Part shown: in pieces, positions 41,222 through 49,392 of the stretch
Layout: the number at the start of each line of letters is the position of its first letter
How positions within the stretch are numbered: the stretch's first letter is position 1
DNA from: Thalassococcus_A lentus
GTDB taxonomy: Bacteria; Pseudomonadota; Alphaproteobacteria; Rhodobacterales; Rhodobacteraceae
Direction of reading: 5' to 3'
Length of the DNA stretch: 64,000 nt
Assembly: GCF_028023555.1 (NCBI RefSeq)
Contig: NZ_JAQIOY010000002.1
Coordinates: 682,001-746,000, forward strand
Position numbers and translations under genes: made by a program
Notes under the pieces: model-generated
What the model saw: only the letters and a program-made list of their open reading frames with translations
Told to the model about the DNA's origin: nothing
The model's database searches: none

Positions 41222-42229
41222 TCAGGCCGCCTTGTTGTGCATCGCGTTCAGCGCGTCTTCGACAAGCTCTGTACCTGCGCCGGGCCGGCTCGCCCCTTCT
41301 GACAATGTGCGGCGCCATGCCCGTGCACCGGGTTTGCCAGTGAACACACCCAGCATGTGCCGGGTCACCTGGTTCAGCTTGCCGCCCCCGACCAGATGGT
41401 TGTCGATGTAGGGCAACATCGCGCAGACCGCTGCTTCGGCGGACGCAAGAGCGTTGGTTTTGCCCCATATCGCGGCATCAGCAGTGCCCATAATATCCCA
41501 TGGTTGGTGATAGGCCGCGCGTCCGATCATCACCCCGTCCAGCCCCGCATCCAGCAAGTCCTGCGCTTGCTCCAGCGTTTCAATCCCACCGTTGATCGAA
41601 ATGTGCAGGTTCGGAAACAGCTGCTTCATGCGCTGAACCAGTTCATAGTCCAAGGGCGGGATGTCCCGGTTCTCCTTGGGGCTGAGCCCCTGCAGCCATG
41701 CCTTGCGCGCATGAATGGTGACCCGCTCGCAGCCAGCCGCGACGATCTGAGCCAGAAACTCGGGCAGCACAGCGTTCGGATCCTGGTCGTCAACTCCGAT
41801 GCGGCATTTCACCGTGATCTCGACATCAACCGCATCGCGCATCGCGCGCACGCAATCGGCCACGAGCGCCGGGGATTTCATCAAGACCGCGCCAAAGGTG
41901 CCCGACTGCACGCGATCCGACGGGCAGCCACAGTTCAGGTTGATTTCGTCATAGCCCGCCTGTGCACCCAGTTTGGCCGCTTTGCCCAACTCAACCGGGT
42001 CAGAGCCCCCTAATTGCAAAGCAACAGGATGTTCTTCGGGGTTATAGTCCAACAAATGCAAAGCGCCGCCCCGAACCAAGGCCGGCGCTGTGACCATTTC
42101 GGTGTACAGCAATGCCTCCTGCGACATCAGCCGATGGAAAAACCGGCAATGCCGATCCGTCCAGTCCATCATCGGCGCGACAGAGAGACGAGCACTCTTG
42201 TGCAGGTTATATCTTTTATTTTCAGACAC
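41222..42229 (-). CDS. dusA: tRNA-dihydrouridine(20/20a) synthase
   Basis: FMN enzyme reducing uridines 20/20a in the tRNA D-loop. 335 residues. Motifs: RLSVAPMMDWTDRHCRFFHR, NLNCGCPSDRVQSGTFGAVLM (catalytic Cys), ITVKCRIGVDD, and the FMN phosphate loop GVMIGRAAYHQPW. These assign it to the DusA branch. The start is GTG at 42229, preceded by AAGG; a few residues of uncertainty remain since the conserved core begins at about residue 14. Confidence 0.95.
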   Translation of the reverse strand: MSENKRYNLHKSARLSVAPMMDWTDRHCRFFHRLMSQEALLYTEMVTAPALVRGGALHLLDYNPEEHPVALQLGGSDPVELGKAAKLGAQAGYDEINLNCGCPSDRVQSGTFGAVLMKSPALVADCVRAMRDAVDVEITVKCRIGVDDQDPNAVLPEFLAQIVAAGCERVTIHARKAWLQGLSPKENRDIPPLDYELVQRMKQLFPNLHISINGGIETLEQAQDLLDAGLDGVMIGRAAYHQPWDIMGTADAAIWGKTNALASAEAAVCAMLPYIDNHLVGGGKLNQVTRHMLGVFTGKPGARAWRRTLSEGASRPGAGTELVEDALNAMHNKAA

Positions 42230-42412
42230 TTGCCTTGCCGCGTATTTCGAAGGGTTTCGGCTGTCTAGTTAGTGCATTCCGGACAAAACGACAATGGCCA
42301 CCGCGACGACATCTTCAAAGCCCGATTTGCACCGCCTCTTCGATCGTTGGCTCTGTGTGTTTTTTGCAGTGCCTCATGCACGTTCTGCGCCGCTTCTGGC
42401 TTAGTGCCGAAC

Positions 42413-42457
42413 TCAGAGCGCCGTTACCGCGACGAGCGTCATAATCAGCAGCTTCAT
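42413..42457 (-). CDS. Possible 14-residue hydrophobic peptide
   Basis: A short frame with a good TTAGGAG site encodes MKLLIMTLVAVTAL. It begins 9 bp past the gntR stop on the same strand. It looks like the start of a signal peptide; a +1 shift would extend it by about 50 hydrophilic residues, so it may be a remnant. Evidence is limited to the ribosome site and composition. Confidence 0.25.
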   Translation of the reverse strand: MKLLIMTLVAVTAL

Positions 42458-42466
42458 AACAGGCTC

Positions 42467-43147
42467 CTAATCGTCAAAATACGCTTTGTGGGTCGTGTAA
42501 ATGGCGTCAATCGTCGGGCTAAGCCGATCAAGATGAACCCGCAGAACAGCGACGGCCGCTTCTTCATCGCCACCGAAAAGTGCTTCGAGAAGCTTTGCGT
42601 GATCGTCGTAAAGGACATCCATCGCATCCTTGCTGGTCAGGGCCAGCATGCACAGACGGTCAACCTGCGCCTTGTTTTCTGAAATGATGTCAAAGGCAAA
42701 CGCTTGCTTGGCCGAGGCACAGAGCAACCGATGGAAATCGTAGTCGAGCTCATGAAAAAGGCCCGCATCTCCGGCCGCTATCGCATCGCCCTGTTTGCGA
42801 AGGTTGGACCGCAACTCATCATCCAGTGCAGTATCACGATCCCGCGCGGCGGCACGCACAACTTCAAACTCAATCGCGGCCCGCACAAAACGCGCATTCG
42901 CGATCAGTTGTCTCGAAAACGGACGAACCAGAGTGGCGCGCTGCGGGCGTATCAGCAACAGATTGAGGTTGGCCAACCTTGTGAAAGCCTCGCGAACAGG
43001 TTGACGTGAGTATCCAAATGCCTTGGCGATCTCCGTCTCGGAAATCTTGGTCCCGGGAAGCAGATCAAGCCGCGTAATCTGTTCAAACAGCTTGTCAAAA
43101 ACAACGTCACTTCCCGTGGTGCGTGCAAGTGTTCCTTGTTCGGCCAT
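42467..43147 (-). CDS. GntR family regulator (FCD/FadR subfamily)
   Basis: 226-residue regulator with an N-terminal winged helix (KISETEIAKAFGYSRQPVREAFTRLANLNLL) and an all-helical FCD ligand domain with metal-ligand histidines (LDYDFHRLLC, DHAKLLEALFGGD). It diverges from the TRAP-SDR-kdgF genes and very likely controls them, with uronate-like effectors as family precedent (UxuR/ExuR). The start at 43147 gives MAEQGTLART; a TTG at 43162 is less likely. The intergenic region holds two copies of a 16-bp candidate operator. Confidence 0.9.
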   Translation of the reverse strand: MAEQGTLARTTGSDVVFDKLFEQITRLDLLPGTKISETEIAKAFGYSRQPVREAFTRLANLNLLLIRPQRATLVRPFSRQLIANARFVRAAIEFEVVRAAARDRDTALDDELRSNLRKQGDAIAAGDAGLFHELDYDFHRLLCASAKQAFAFDIISENKAQVDRLCMLALTSKDAMDVLYDDHAKLLEALFGGDEEAAVAVLRVHLDRLSPTIDAIYTTHKAYFDD

Positions 43148-43214
43148 AGTCCAATTTTCCAAATGTTGAGTGCCGCGATTCTGGTGGTCGGACGGAGCGA
43201 ACGACTGCCCAACG

Positions 43215-43306
43215 TTGGATACTAGACAACATTATTGGCCTGATTTCAAAGAGAAAAACCTCAACCTAACAAAAGTCGGAAAATATTTTTGTTGACTAGT
43301 ATCCAA
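43215..43306. promoter_or_regulatory. Inverted pair of 16-bp GntR operator candidates
   Basis: This is the key content of the 333-bp gap 43148-43480. TTGGATACTAGACAAC (43215-43230) recurs on the other strand at 43291-43306 (forward reading GTTGACTAGTATCCAA), with 15 of 16 bases identical and 60 bp between. The placement between gntR and the TRAP operon suggests autoregulation and looping or paired repression. The remaining ~170 bp up to the dctP-like start is a long leader in which I see no other structure. Confidence 0.65.
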
Positions 43307-43480
43307 GTTTGCGTGTTGGTTGAATGCCAGAACCGAGCCCGTGATCGGACTTCGCTGCTGTTCCAACGCCCGTCAAAAACGCCGTGACGGAGGGCAATGG
43401 AAGGGACTGAACGAGAGCGGCTGGGGCAATGGACGGCCACGAAGGCTGTCAAATTTTTGAACGTGATCTGGGAGGATAAA

Positions 43481-44464
43481 ATGTTCATTTTTTCACTAAG
43501 GACGATTGCAGCTTCGGCCATTTTGCTGGGCAGTGTTTCTATTGCAGGGGCTGACGTTACACTGCGCGGCGCAAGCATGTTCGACGAGGATCACTCTTTC
43601 ACCAAGACACTGCGCGAATTTGAGCGTCTCGTGGCCGAAAAATACGACGGCGAAATCGCATTCGATCTGCGACTAAACGGCGAATTGGGTGTTGAATCGG
43701 ACTACGTCACATACCTGAACCAAGGCGTGGCCGTCGACTATACGATCCTTGCCCCATCCAACATGGCCGTGTTTTCCGAGAGCATCCCACTGATGGACAT
43801 GCCATTCCTGTTCCGTGATCTGGATCACTGGAACGCAGTTCTGGGCTCTGACGCATTTGCCCCGCTTGAAGCCGATCTGCGTGAAGCCGCAGGCATCGTG
43901 ATCGTAGGCTACCATGGCGGCGGTGTTCGCAACCTCGCCTCGGCTGAGCCGATTACAAACATGGAAGAGCTGGCCGATCACCGCATGCGTGTGATGGGTG
44001 CCCCTATTCAGGCCAAGACCTTTGACGCTGTCGGCGCTGCTCCGGCTGCAATCGCCTATAACGAAGTCTACAATGCGATCCAGACAGGGGTTATCGCCGG
44101 ATTTGAAAACGAGGCTGCGTCCATCCAGAACCTCAAGTTCTACGAAGTTGCCCCGCATATTTCGCTGACCCAGCATACCATTACGGTTCGTCCGATCGTG
44201 ATGTCGGCTGCAATCTACGACAAACTGCCGGAAGACCTGCAGACAGCGATCATGGCCGCTGGTGCCGAGGCAGGTGCCTTTGGGCGCGCTCTCGAAAGCG
44301 GCGCTGACGGCGAAATCCTGCAGGAAATGGCAGACGCGGGCCAAATCAAGATCCATGCGTTCGAAGGCCGCGAGAAGATGCTTGAACTGGTTCAACCTGT
44401 TCAGGATGCCTACGCCGCCGAGCTGGGTGCGACCGAACTGCTTGAAAACGTTCGCGGAATGTAA
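43481..44464 (+). CDS. TRAP transporter substrate-binding protein (DctP family)
   Basis: Periplasmic receptor of a tripartite ATP-independent transporter. 327 residues with signal peptide FIFSLRTIAASAILLGSVSI (cleavage near AGA/DVT). The family region spans PLMDMPFLFRDLDHWNAVL, the substrate-contact Arg in MRVMGAPIQAKTF and AIQTGVIAGFENEAAS. GGGAGG precedes the ATG at 43481; the frame extends upstream but without a signal peptide. It is first of a five-gene forward unit with dctQ, dctM, SDR and kdgF homologues. Uronate-type substrates are inferred from those neighbours. Confidence 0.93.
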   Translation: MFIFSLRTIAASAILLGSVSIAGADVTLRGASMFDEDHSFTKTLREFERLVAEKYDGEIAFDLRLNGELGVESDYVTYLNQGVAVDYTILAPSNMAVFSESIPLMDMPFLFRDLDHWNAVLGSDAFAPLEADLREAAGIVIVGYHGGGVRNLASAEPITNMEELADHRMRVMGAPIQAKTFDAVGAAPAAIAYNEVYNAIQTGVIAGFENEAASIQNLKFYEVAPHISLTQHTITVRPIVMSAAIYDKLPEDLQTAIMAAGAEAGAFGRALESGADGEILQEMADAGQIKIHAFEGREKMLELVQPVQDAYAAELGATELLENVRGM

Positions 44465-44544
44465 ACGACGGCTTGGCGGGGCGCGCAAAGCGCCCTGCCC
44501 GCCTGCCGGTTGCGCAACCGTCACCACACAAGGCAGCACATCGC

Positions 44545-45039
44545 ATGATTGGAAAGTTTCTTGACCGCTTCTGCCTGGGGCTGCGCGTCTTGCTGGGAGT
44601 GTTGATGGGGGCCCTGTCGGTCCCCGTCGCGATGCAGGTCCTGTCCCGATACACCGGCATCATTCCGTCGTTTCTCTGGACCGAAGAGTTGGCGACCTTC
44701 CTGTTCATCTGGATCGTCATGATCGGATCGGTGGTTGCGGTCTGGGACGGAACGCATTTCGATGTGCGCATCACGCGTGATTTCAAATCTCCCTTTTTGG
44801 CCTTTTTGCAGAATGGCATCGTTCATTTGGCAATCATGGTCTTTGGCCTGCTGTTTTTGTTCTACGGCATTGAATACGCCGAGTTCGGCGGCAAACAGCG
44901 ATCTGTGATGATGCGCGCCAATCTTATGATCACGCATATTTCCGTCCCGATCGCCGGTGGCCTTTGGATGTTGTTGGCGGGCTACCGATTGTCTCAGGAC
45001 ATCTCGACATTTCTTGGCCGGAAGGGCGTGAACACATGA
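44545..45039 (+). CDS. TRAP transporter small permease (DctQ family)
   Basis: 164-residue four-helix membrane subunit. The pattern LSRYTGIIPSFLWTEELATFLFIW and HFDVRI is characteristic of DctQ. The start at 44545 (MIGKFLDRF) is chosen from family alignment; the ribosome site is weak and it lies 80 bp after the receptor gene. Its stop overlaps the dctM start (ATGA). Confidence 0.9.
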   Translation: MIGKFLDRFCLGLRVLLGVLMGALSVPVAMQVLSRYTGIIPSFLWTEELATFLFIWIVMIGSVVAVWDGTHFDVRITRDFKSPFLAFLQNGIVHLAIMVFGLLFLFYGIEYAEFGGKQRSVMMRANLMITHISVPIAGGLWMLLAGYRLSQDISTFLGRKGVNT

Positions 45040-46346
45040 TCCTCGATACGGCAACCGCCGCGACGCTTCTGATCGCCGGGTTCCTCGTGCTGATCTTTAT
45101 CCGCATACCCGTGGCTTTCGCCTTGGGTCTCGCGACGATCCCGGTCGTACTGCTCGAAGTGCGCCTGACCCCGTTCATCGTTCTGGACCGGATGTTTCAA
45201 TCCTATAACTCGTTCATTCTATTGGCTGTTCCGTTTTTCTTGCTGGCGGCCAATCTGATGAACTCCGGCAAGGTCACCGATCGTCTGATCGAACTGGCGC
45301 GGGTTCTGACCGGTTGGATGCCCGGCGGATTGGGCCATGTAAACGTAGCCGTATCGATGTTGTTTGCCGGCATCTCGGGCTCGTCCACGGCAGATGCCGC
45401 AGGCATTGGAAAAATCCTGATCCCGGCCATGAAGAAAGAAGGCTACGACACGCGATTTGCCGTCGCGATCACGGCCTGCTCTTCTGTCATGGGAGTGATC
45501 ATTCCCCCGTCGATCCTGATGATCGTCTGGGGAGGCGTGATGCAGGTTTCGGTGGGCGCGCTGTTTCTAGGCGGCGCCCTGCCCGGACTGTTGATCGGTT
45601 TGACCTTGATGGCCACAGTCTACGGCTTTGCAAAGGTCAGGAGCTATCCGGTCACGGCCACCCCAAACTGGGGAGAATTCTGGTCCGCATGGAAAGGCGC
45701 TGCCCTTGCGCTTCTGACACCCGTATTCGTAATTGGCGGCATCGTCGGCGGCCTTGTGACCCCGACCGAAAGCGCGATTATCGCCGCGGCCTATGCTCTT
45801 GTGCTTGGCATGTTCGTCTACAAGACCGTCACGCCAAAAGACCTCGGTCACATATTGTACGACACAGCCCGGTTCGCGGCGATTTCCCTGTTTGCCATTG
45901 GCACGGCCTCGGCCTTTGGATGGCTTTTGTCCTTTTACAACGCGCCGCGTCTGATTGTCAGCATTCTGACCGCGTGGGAGTTCGGCCCGTTCGGAACTGC
46001 ATTGTTGATCGCAGCCCTGTTCCTGATCTTCGGGCTCTTTATCGATGCCATCCCGACGATCATCATTCTCGGCACGGTGCTGATGCCTGTTGCAGCCGCT
46101 GGCGGGGTTGATCCGATCGCCTTTGCAATCATCGGGATTGTCTCTCTGGCCTTTGGCTTGGTGACCCCGCCCTATGGGCTGTGCCTTTTGATCTCGGCTG
46201 CAATCGGCGGATTGAACGTCGTGCAGGTCCTGCGCGAAGTCGTGATCATCCTGGCGCCGATGCTGATCATCCTGATTTTGCTGGCCGCGTTCCCCGAAAT
46301 CATTCTTTGGCTGCCCAAAAACCTGATGCCCGGGGCGTTCCCATAG
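45036..46346 (+). CDS. TRAP transporter large permease (DctM family)
   Basis: 436-residue ion-coupled permease with about 12 helices. Diagnostic segments: ILLAVPFFLLAANLMNSG, MLFAGISGSSTADAAGIGKI, ITACSSVMGVIIPPSILMIV and VTPPYGLCLLISAAIGG. The ATG at 45036 overlaps the dctQ stop by 4 bases. With the preceding two genes it forms a complete TRAP system driven by sodium or proton gradients. Confidence 0.93.
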   Translation: MILDTATAATLLIAGFLVLIFIRIPVAFALGLATIPVVLLEVRLTPFIVLDRMFQSYNSFILLAVPFFLLAANLMNSGKVTDRLIELARVLTGWMPGGLGHVNVAVSMLFAGISGSSTADAAGIGKILIPAMKKEGYDTRFAVAITACSSVMGVIIPPSILMIVWGGVMQVSVGALFLGGALPGLLIGLTLMATVYGFAKVRSYPVTATPNWGEFWSAWKGAALALLTPVFVIGGIVGGLVTPTESAIIAAAYALVLGMFVYKTVTPKDLGHILYDTARFAAISLFAIGTASAFGWLLSFYNAPRLIVSILTAWEFGPFGTALLIAALFLIFGLFIDAIPTIIILGTVLMPVAAAGGVDPIAFAIIGIVSLAFGLVTPPYGLCLLISAAIGGLNVVQVLREVVIILAPMLIILILLAAFPEIILWLPKNLMPGAFP

Positions 46347-46422
46347 ACACCAACGCCCTAACACGGCTGACAACCAAAACACCAAACGTGATGTTGAAGC
46401 ATCGCATTGAGAAAGGTTCGAT

Positions 46423-47166
46423 ATGAAACTTGCAGACAAGACCGCCATAGTGACCGGCGGGGGGCGTGACATCGGTCGTGCCGTTGCGATGAAACTTGCC
46501 TCCGAAGGCGCAAATGTCGCGATCAACTATTTCTCAAGCTCAACGGGCGCCGATCAGACCGTTGCCGAGATCGAAGCAATGGGCGGCAAGGCAATCGCCG
46601 TTCAGGGTGATCTGAACAAGACAGAAGATGTAGGTGCGCTGGTGTCTGCGACTGTCACGGCATTTGGCGGCGTGGACATTCTGGTCAACAACGCAGGTGG
46701 CCTGATCGCCCGCAAAACCATAGCCGAGATGGAGCTTGAGCACTGGAATGCGGTGATGACGCTCAACCTGACGAGCACCTTCCTGATGACCAAGGCCAGC
46801 CTTGCCCATATGAAGTCAGGCGCAATCGTGAACCTTGCCAGTCAGGCGGGCCGCGATGGTGGTGGCCCCGGCGCGGTCGCTTATGCGACGTCCAAGGGCG
46901 CCGTCATGACGATGACACGTGGTCTGGCAAAAGAGGTCGGCCCCGACATCCGTGTGAATGCCATTTGCCCCGGGATGATCGACACAGACTTTCACAACGT
47001 TCACACACCGGATGCGGGTCGTCGTGGCTACGAGGCAAACGCGCCTATGAAACGCCAAGGCCACGTTGACGATGTTGCCAATCTGGTCCTGTTTCTGGCC
47101 TGCGATGACAGTGCCTTCATGACCGGGACCAACATCGACATCAACGGCGGCGTGTTGTTTTCATAG
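46423..47166 (+). CDS. SDR family oxidoreductase, possible uronate (DEH) reductase
   Basis: 247-residue classical short-chain dehydrogenase. Cofactor motif VTGGGRDIGRAVAMKLA, NNAGGLIARK, NLASQAGRDGGG and YATSKGAVM with the catalytic Tyr/Lys. It lies 76 bp after dctM and 18 bp before the KdgF-like cupin. In alginate and pectin pathways an SDR reduces 4-deoxy-5-hexulose uronate to 2-keto-3-deoxygluconate right after KdgF; that role is inferred from context, not from residues. GAAAGG precedes the ATG. Confidence 0.85.
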   Translation: MKLADKTAIVTGGGRDIGRAVAMKLASEGANVAINYFSSSTGADQTVAEIEAMGGKAIAVQGDLNKTEDVGALVSATVTAFGGVDILVNNAGGLIARKTIAEMELEHWNAVMTLNLTSTFLMTKASLAHMKSGAIVNLASQAGRDGGGPGAVAYATSKGAVMTMTRGLAKEVGPDIRVNAICPGMIDTDFHNVHTPDAGRRGYEANAPMKRQGHVDDVANLVLFLACDDSAFMTGTNIDINGGVLFS

Positions 47167-47184
47167 TAGCGAACGGAGGCAAAA

Positions 47185-47496
47185 TTGTCCGATTTTCCAA
47201 TCGTATCAACGGGCGAACATGTGACCCGGCAGGTTCTGTCAGATCACCCCGAATTGATGGTTGTTGCTTTTCGGTTTGAAGAAAAGGGCGCTATCGGCGC
47301 CCCGCACAACCATCCCCACGTCCAGTCAACCTATGTGCATTCTGGCCGGTTCCTGTTCACGGTTGACGGCGTGGAACAAGAGGTCGGGCCCGGCGACAGC
47401 TTTGTCGTGCATTCGGACAAGACGCATGGATGCGTTTGTCTTGAGCCCGGCACGCTGATTGACTGCTTTACGCCGCGCCGGGACGATTTTCTCTAG
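47185..47496 (+). CDS. kdgF: KdgF-like cupin
   Basis: 103-residue single cupin. GAIGAPHNHPHVQSTYVHSG supplies the metal-binding histidines, GDSFVVHSDKTHG the third, and the C-terminus GTLIDCFTPRRDDFL closely follows the KdgF ending (LIDVFSPxREDFL as I recall it). KdgF speeds ring opening of the 4,5-unsaturated uronates released from pectin or alginate by lyases. The start is TTG at 47185, with GGAGG 6 bases upstream. No lyase, kdgK or kdgA gene is in the window. Confidence 0.8.
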   Translation: MSDFPIVSTGEHVTRQVLSDHPELMVVAFRFEEKGAIGAPHNHPHVQSTYVHSGRFLFTVDGVEQEVGPGDSFVVHSDKTHGCVCLEPGTLIDCFTPRRDDFL

Positions 47497-47517
47497 CGAG
47501 CACGAGGCAAGCCGAGC

Positions 47518-48753
47518 CTATACCTTGGCTGGCAGCAATTTCCCCGCGCAGGCACCAAAACCGACGCGGAAGCCATCGCCCACGGCGGCACCGCGCAGGG
47601 TCAGGGTGTCGCCGTCGTGCAGGAAACTGCGGTCTTCGCCCCCATCCAGCGTGATCGGCTCCTTGCCGCCCCACGCCAGTTCCAGCAGAGCGCCACGGCT
47701 TTGCTTTTCGGGACCAGAGATCGTCCCTGAGCCGAGAAGATCACCCACACGCATGGGGCAACCGCTCGTGGTGTGATGGGCCAACTGCTGCGCGCTCGAG
47801 TAGTACATTTCGCGATAGTTCGTCCGGGCAATGACCGTCTCGGCCTGTCCTTCCGGTGCCAGGCCAACCTCGAGATCAATGTCGTACAGCATCGGGCCCG
47901 TGTCCTGCAGATGCGGCAGAAGGTCGAATTCCCGCTCAGGTGTCGATACGCGGAACGGCTCAAGCGCGGCGGCGGTCACAATCCATGGGCTGATGCTGGT
48001 CGCGGTGGCCTTGGCCTGAAACGGCCCCAGCGGCTGATACTCCCATGCCTGTATGTCCCGTGCGGACCAATCGTTCAGGATCACGTAGCCAAAGATGTTC
48101 TCAAAGGCCTGATCGACGCTGATTGGACCGTCCGACGCACGCCCGACGATCGCGCCCATCTCCAGTTCGAAGTCAAACCGCGCAGAGGGCGCAAAACGCG
48201 GCACGGTATCGTTCGGACCTTTGAGCTGGCCATGCGGACGGATGATATCGGTGCCATCGATCACCACGGATGATGCGCGACCATTGTAGCCAATTGGGAT
48301 ATGCAACCAGTTTGGCGGCAGCGCATTTTCTGGCCCCCGGAACATGGTCCCGACATTCGTGGCGTGATTACGCGACGCATAAAAATCAGTGAACTCTGTC
48401 ACGAAAAAGGGCATGTGCAGGCGCGCGTCGGCCATCGGCACCATCAAGGCCGCCAGACTGTCCTGTCCGCTGCTGCCTTCGGCCAGCATTTCGGTCAGGG
48501 TTGTTCGCAGACTGGCCCAAGCCTGACTGCCCTTTTCCATGAAGGTATTCCAAGCACCGGTTTGCAGCGCACCGCCAAAGTCGATCAGGCCTTGGGCTTC
48601 CATCCCGGCCACGTCGAGGATCTGATCCCCGATGGCAACCCCGCAGCGTTTGCCGCCGGACGCCTCTGAGAAAACCCCGTAAGGCAAGTTGTTCAGCGGA
48701 AAATCAGTCTGAGGCGCATTCGCGCTTTCGACCCAGGAACGTTTCAATGTCAT
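47518..48753 (-). CDS. fahA: Fumarylacetoacetase
   Basis: Last step of the homogentisate pathway: hydrolyses fumarylacetoacetate to fumarate and acetoacetate. 411 residues, normal length. Metal and active-site regions: TEFTDFYASRNHATNVG, FDFELEMGAIVG, VILNDWSARDIQAWEYQPLG and GDLLGSGTISG. It starts at 48753 with GGAGAAG, 12 bp after maiA, and ends the six-gene operon that begins at 53468. Confidence 0.96.
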   Translation of the reverse strand: MTLKRSWVESANAPQTDFPLNNLPYGVFSEASGGKRCGVAIGDQILDVAGMEAQGLIDFGGALQTGAWNTFMEKGSQAWASLRTTLTEMLAEGSSGQDSLAALMVPMADARLHMPFFVTEFTDFYASRNHATNVGTMFRGPENALPPNWLHIPIGYNGRASSVVIDGTDIIRPHGQLKGPNDTVPRFAPSARFDFELEMGAIVGRASDGPISVDQAFENIFGYVILNDWSARDIQAWEYQPLGPFQAKATATSISPWIVTAAALEPFRVSTPEREFDLLPHLQDTGPMLYDIDLEVGLAPEGQAETVIARTNYREMYYSSAQQLAHHTTSGCPMRVGDLLGSGTISGPEKQSRGALLELAWGGKEPITLDGGEDRSFLHDGDTLTLRGAAVGDGFRVGFGACAGKLLPAKV

Positions 48754-48765
48754 TGTCTTCTCCGT

Positions 48766-49392
48766 CTAGCCTGCATCAGGCTGGTTTTCCGGGCGCGCCG
48801 CGTCAAAGGCGGGCAAGGCAAGGCAGCGCGCTTCAATCTCTGTCAGGCGCGGATAGGGCGTCAGATCCACACCCCAGCGATGCGCATTGTAGAGCTGCGC
48901 CACAAGGCAGATATCCGCAAGGCTTGGCGCACTTCCAAAGCTGAAATCACCGCCCGGGATCACTGCATCGAACGCAGTCAAGCCGCGGGTCATCCAATCT
49001 TGCATCCATGCGATGCCCTCGTCCTGACTGTGCCCCATCGCTTTGAGCTGCTGCACGACCTTCAGGTTGTTCACCGGATGCACATCCGTCGCCATGATCA
49101 GCGCTGCAGCACGCACCTGCGCGGCTTGCACCGGGTCTGCCGGGATCAGGGCTGGCGTAGGATACGCCTGCTCGATCCATTCAAGGATCGCCATGGACTG
49201 GGTCAGGACAGTGCCGTCATCCAGCATCAAAGACGGCACCCCGGCAATCGGATTGACGCCAAGATAGGCCTCGGTGCGCTGATCCCCGGCCACGAGATCA
49301 ACCGGAACAGTGTCGAACACCACACCCTTGAGTGCCAGCGCAATGCGCACGCGATAGGATGTTGTGGACCGCCAGTAGGAATACAGCTTCAT
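48766..49392 (-). CDS. maiA: Maleylacetoacetate isomerase
   Basis: Glutathione-dependent cis-trans isomerase of the zeta-class GST family, 208 residues. The active-site motif YWRSTTSYRVRIAL at the N-terminus (SSCxWRVRIAL in relatives; here Ser/Thr replaces Cys) and NPIAGVPSLMLDDG plus the C-terminal helical domain support this. The ATG at 49392 overlaps the hmgA stop by 4 bp. Confidence 0.93.
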   Translation of the reverse strand: MKLYSYWRSTTSYRVRIALALKGVVFDTVPVDLVAGDQRTEAYLGVNPIAGVPSLMLDDGTVLTQSMAILEWIEQAYPTPALIPADPVQAAQVRAAALIMATDVHPVNNLKVVQQLKAMGHSQDEGIAWMQDWMTRGLTAFDAVIPGGDFSFGSAPSLADICLVAQLYNAHRWGVDLTPYPRLTEIEARCLALPAFDAARPENQPDAG

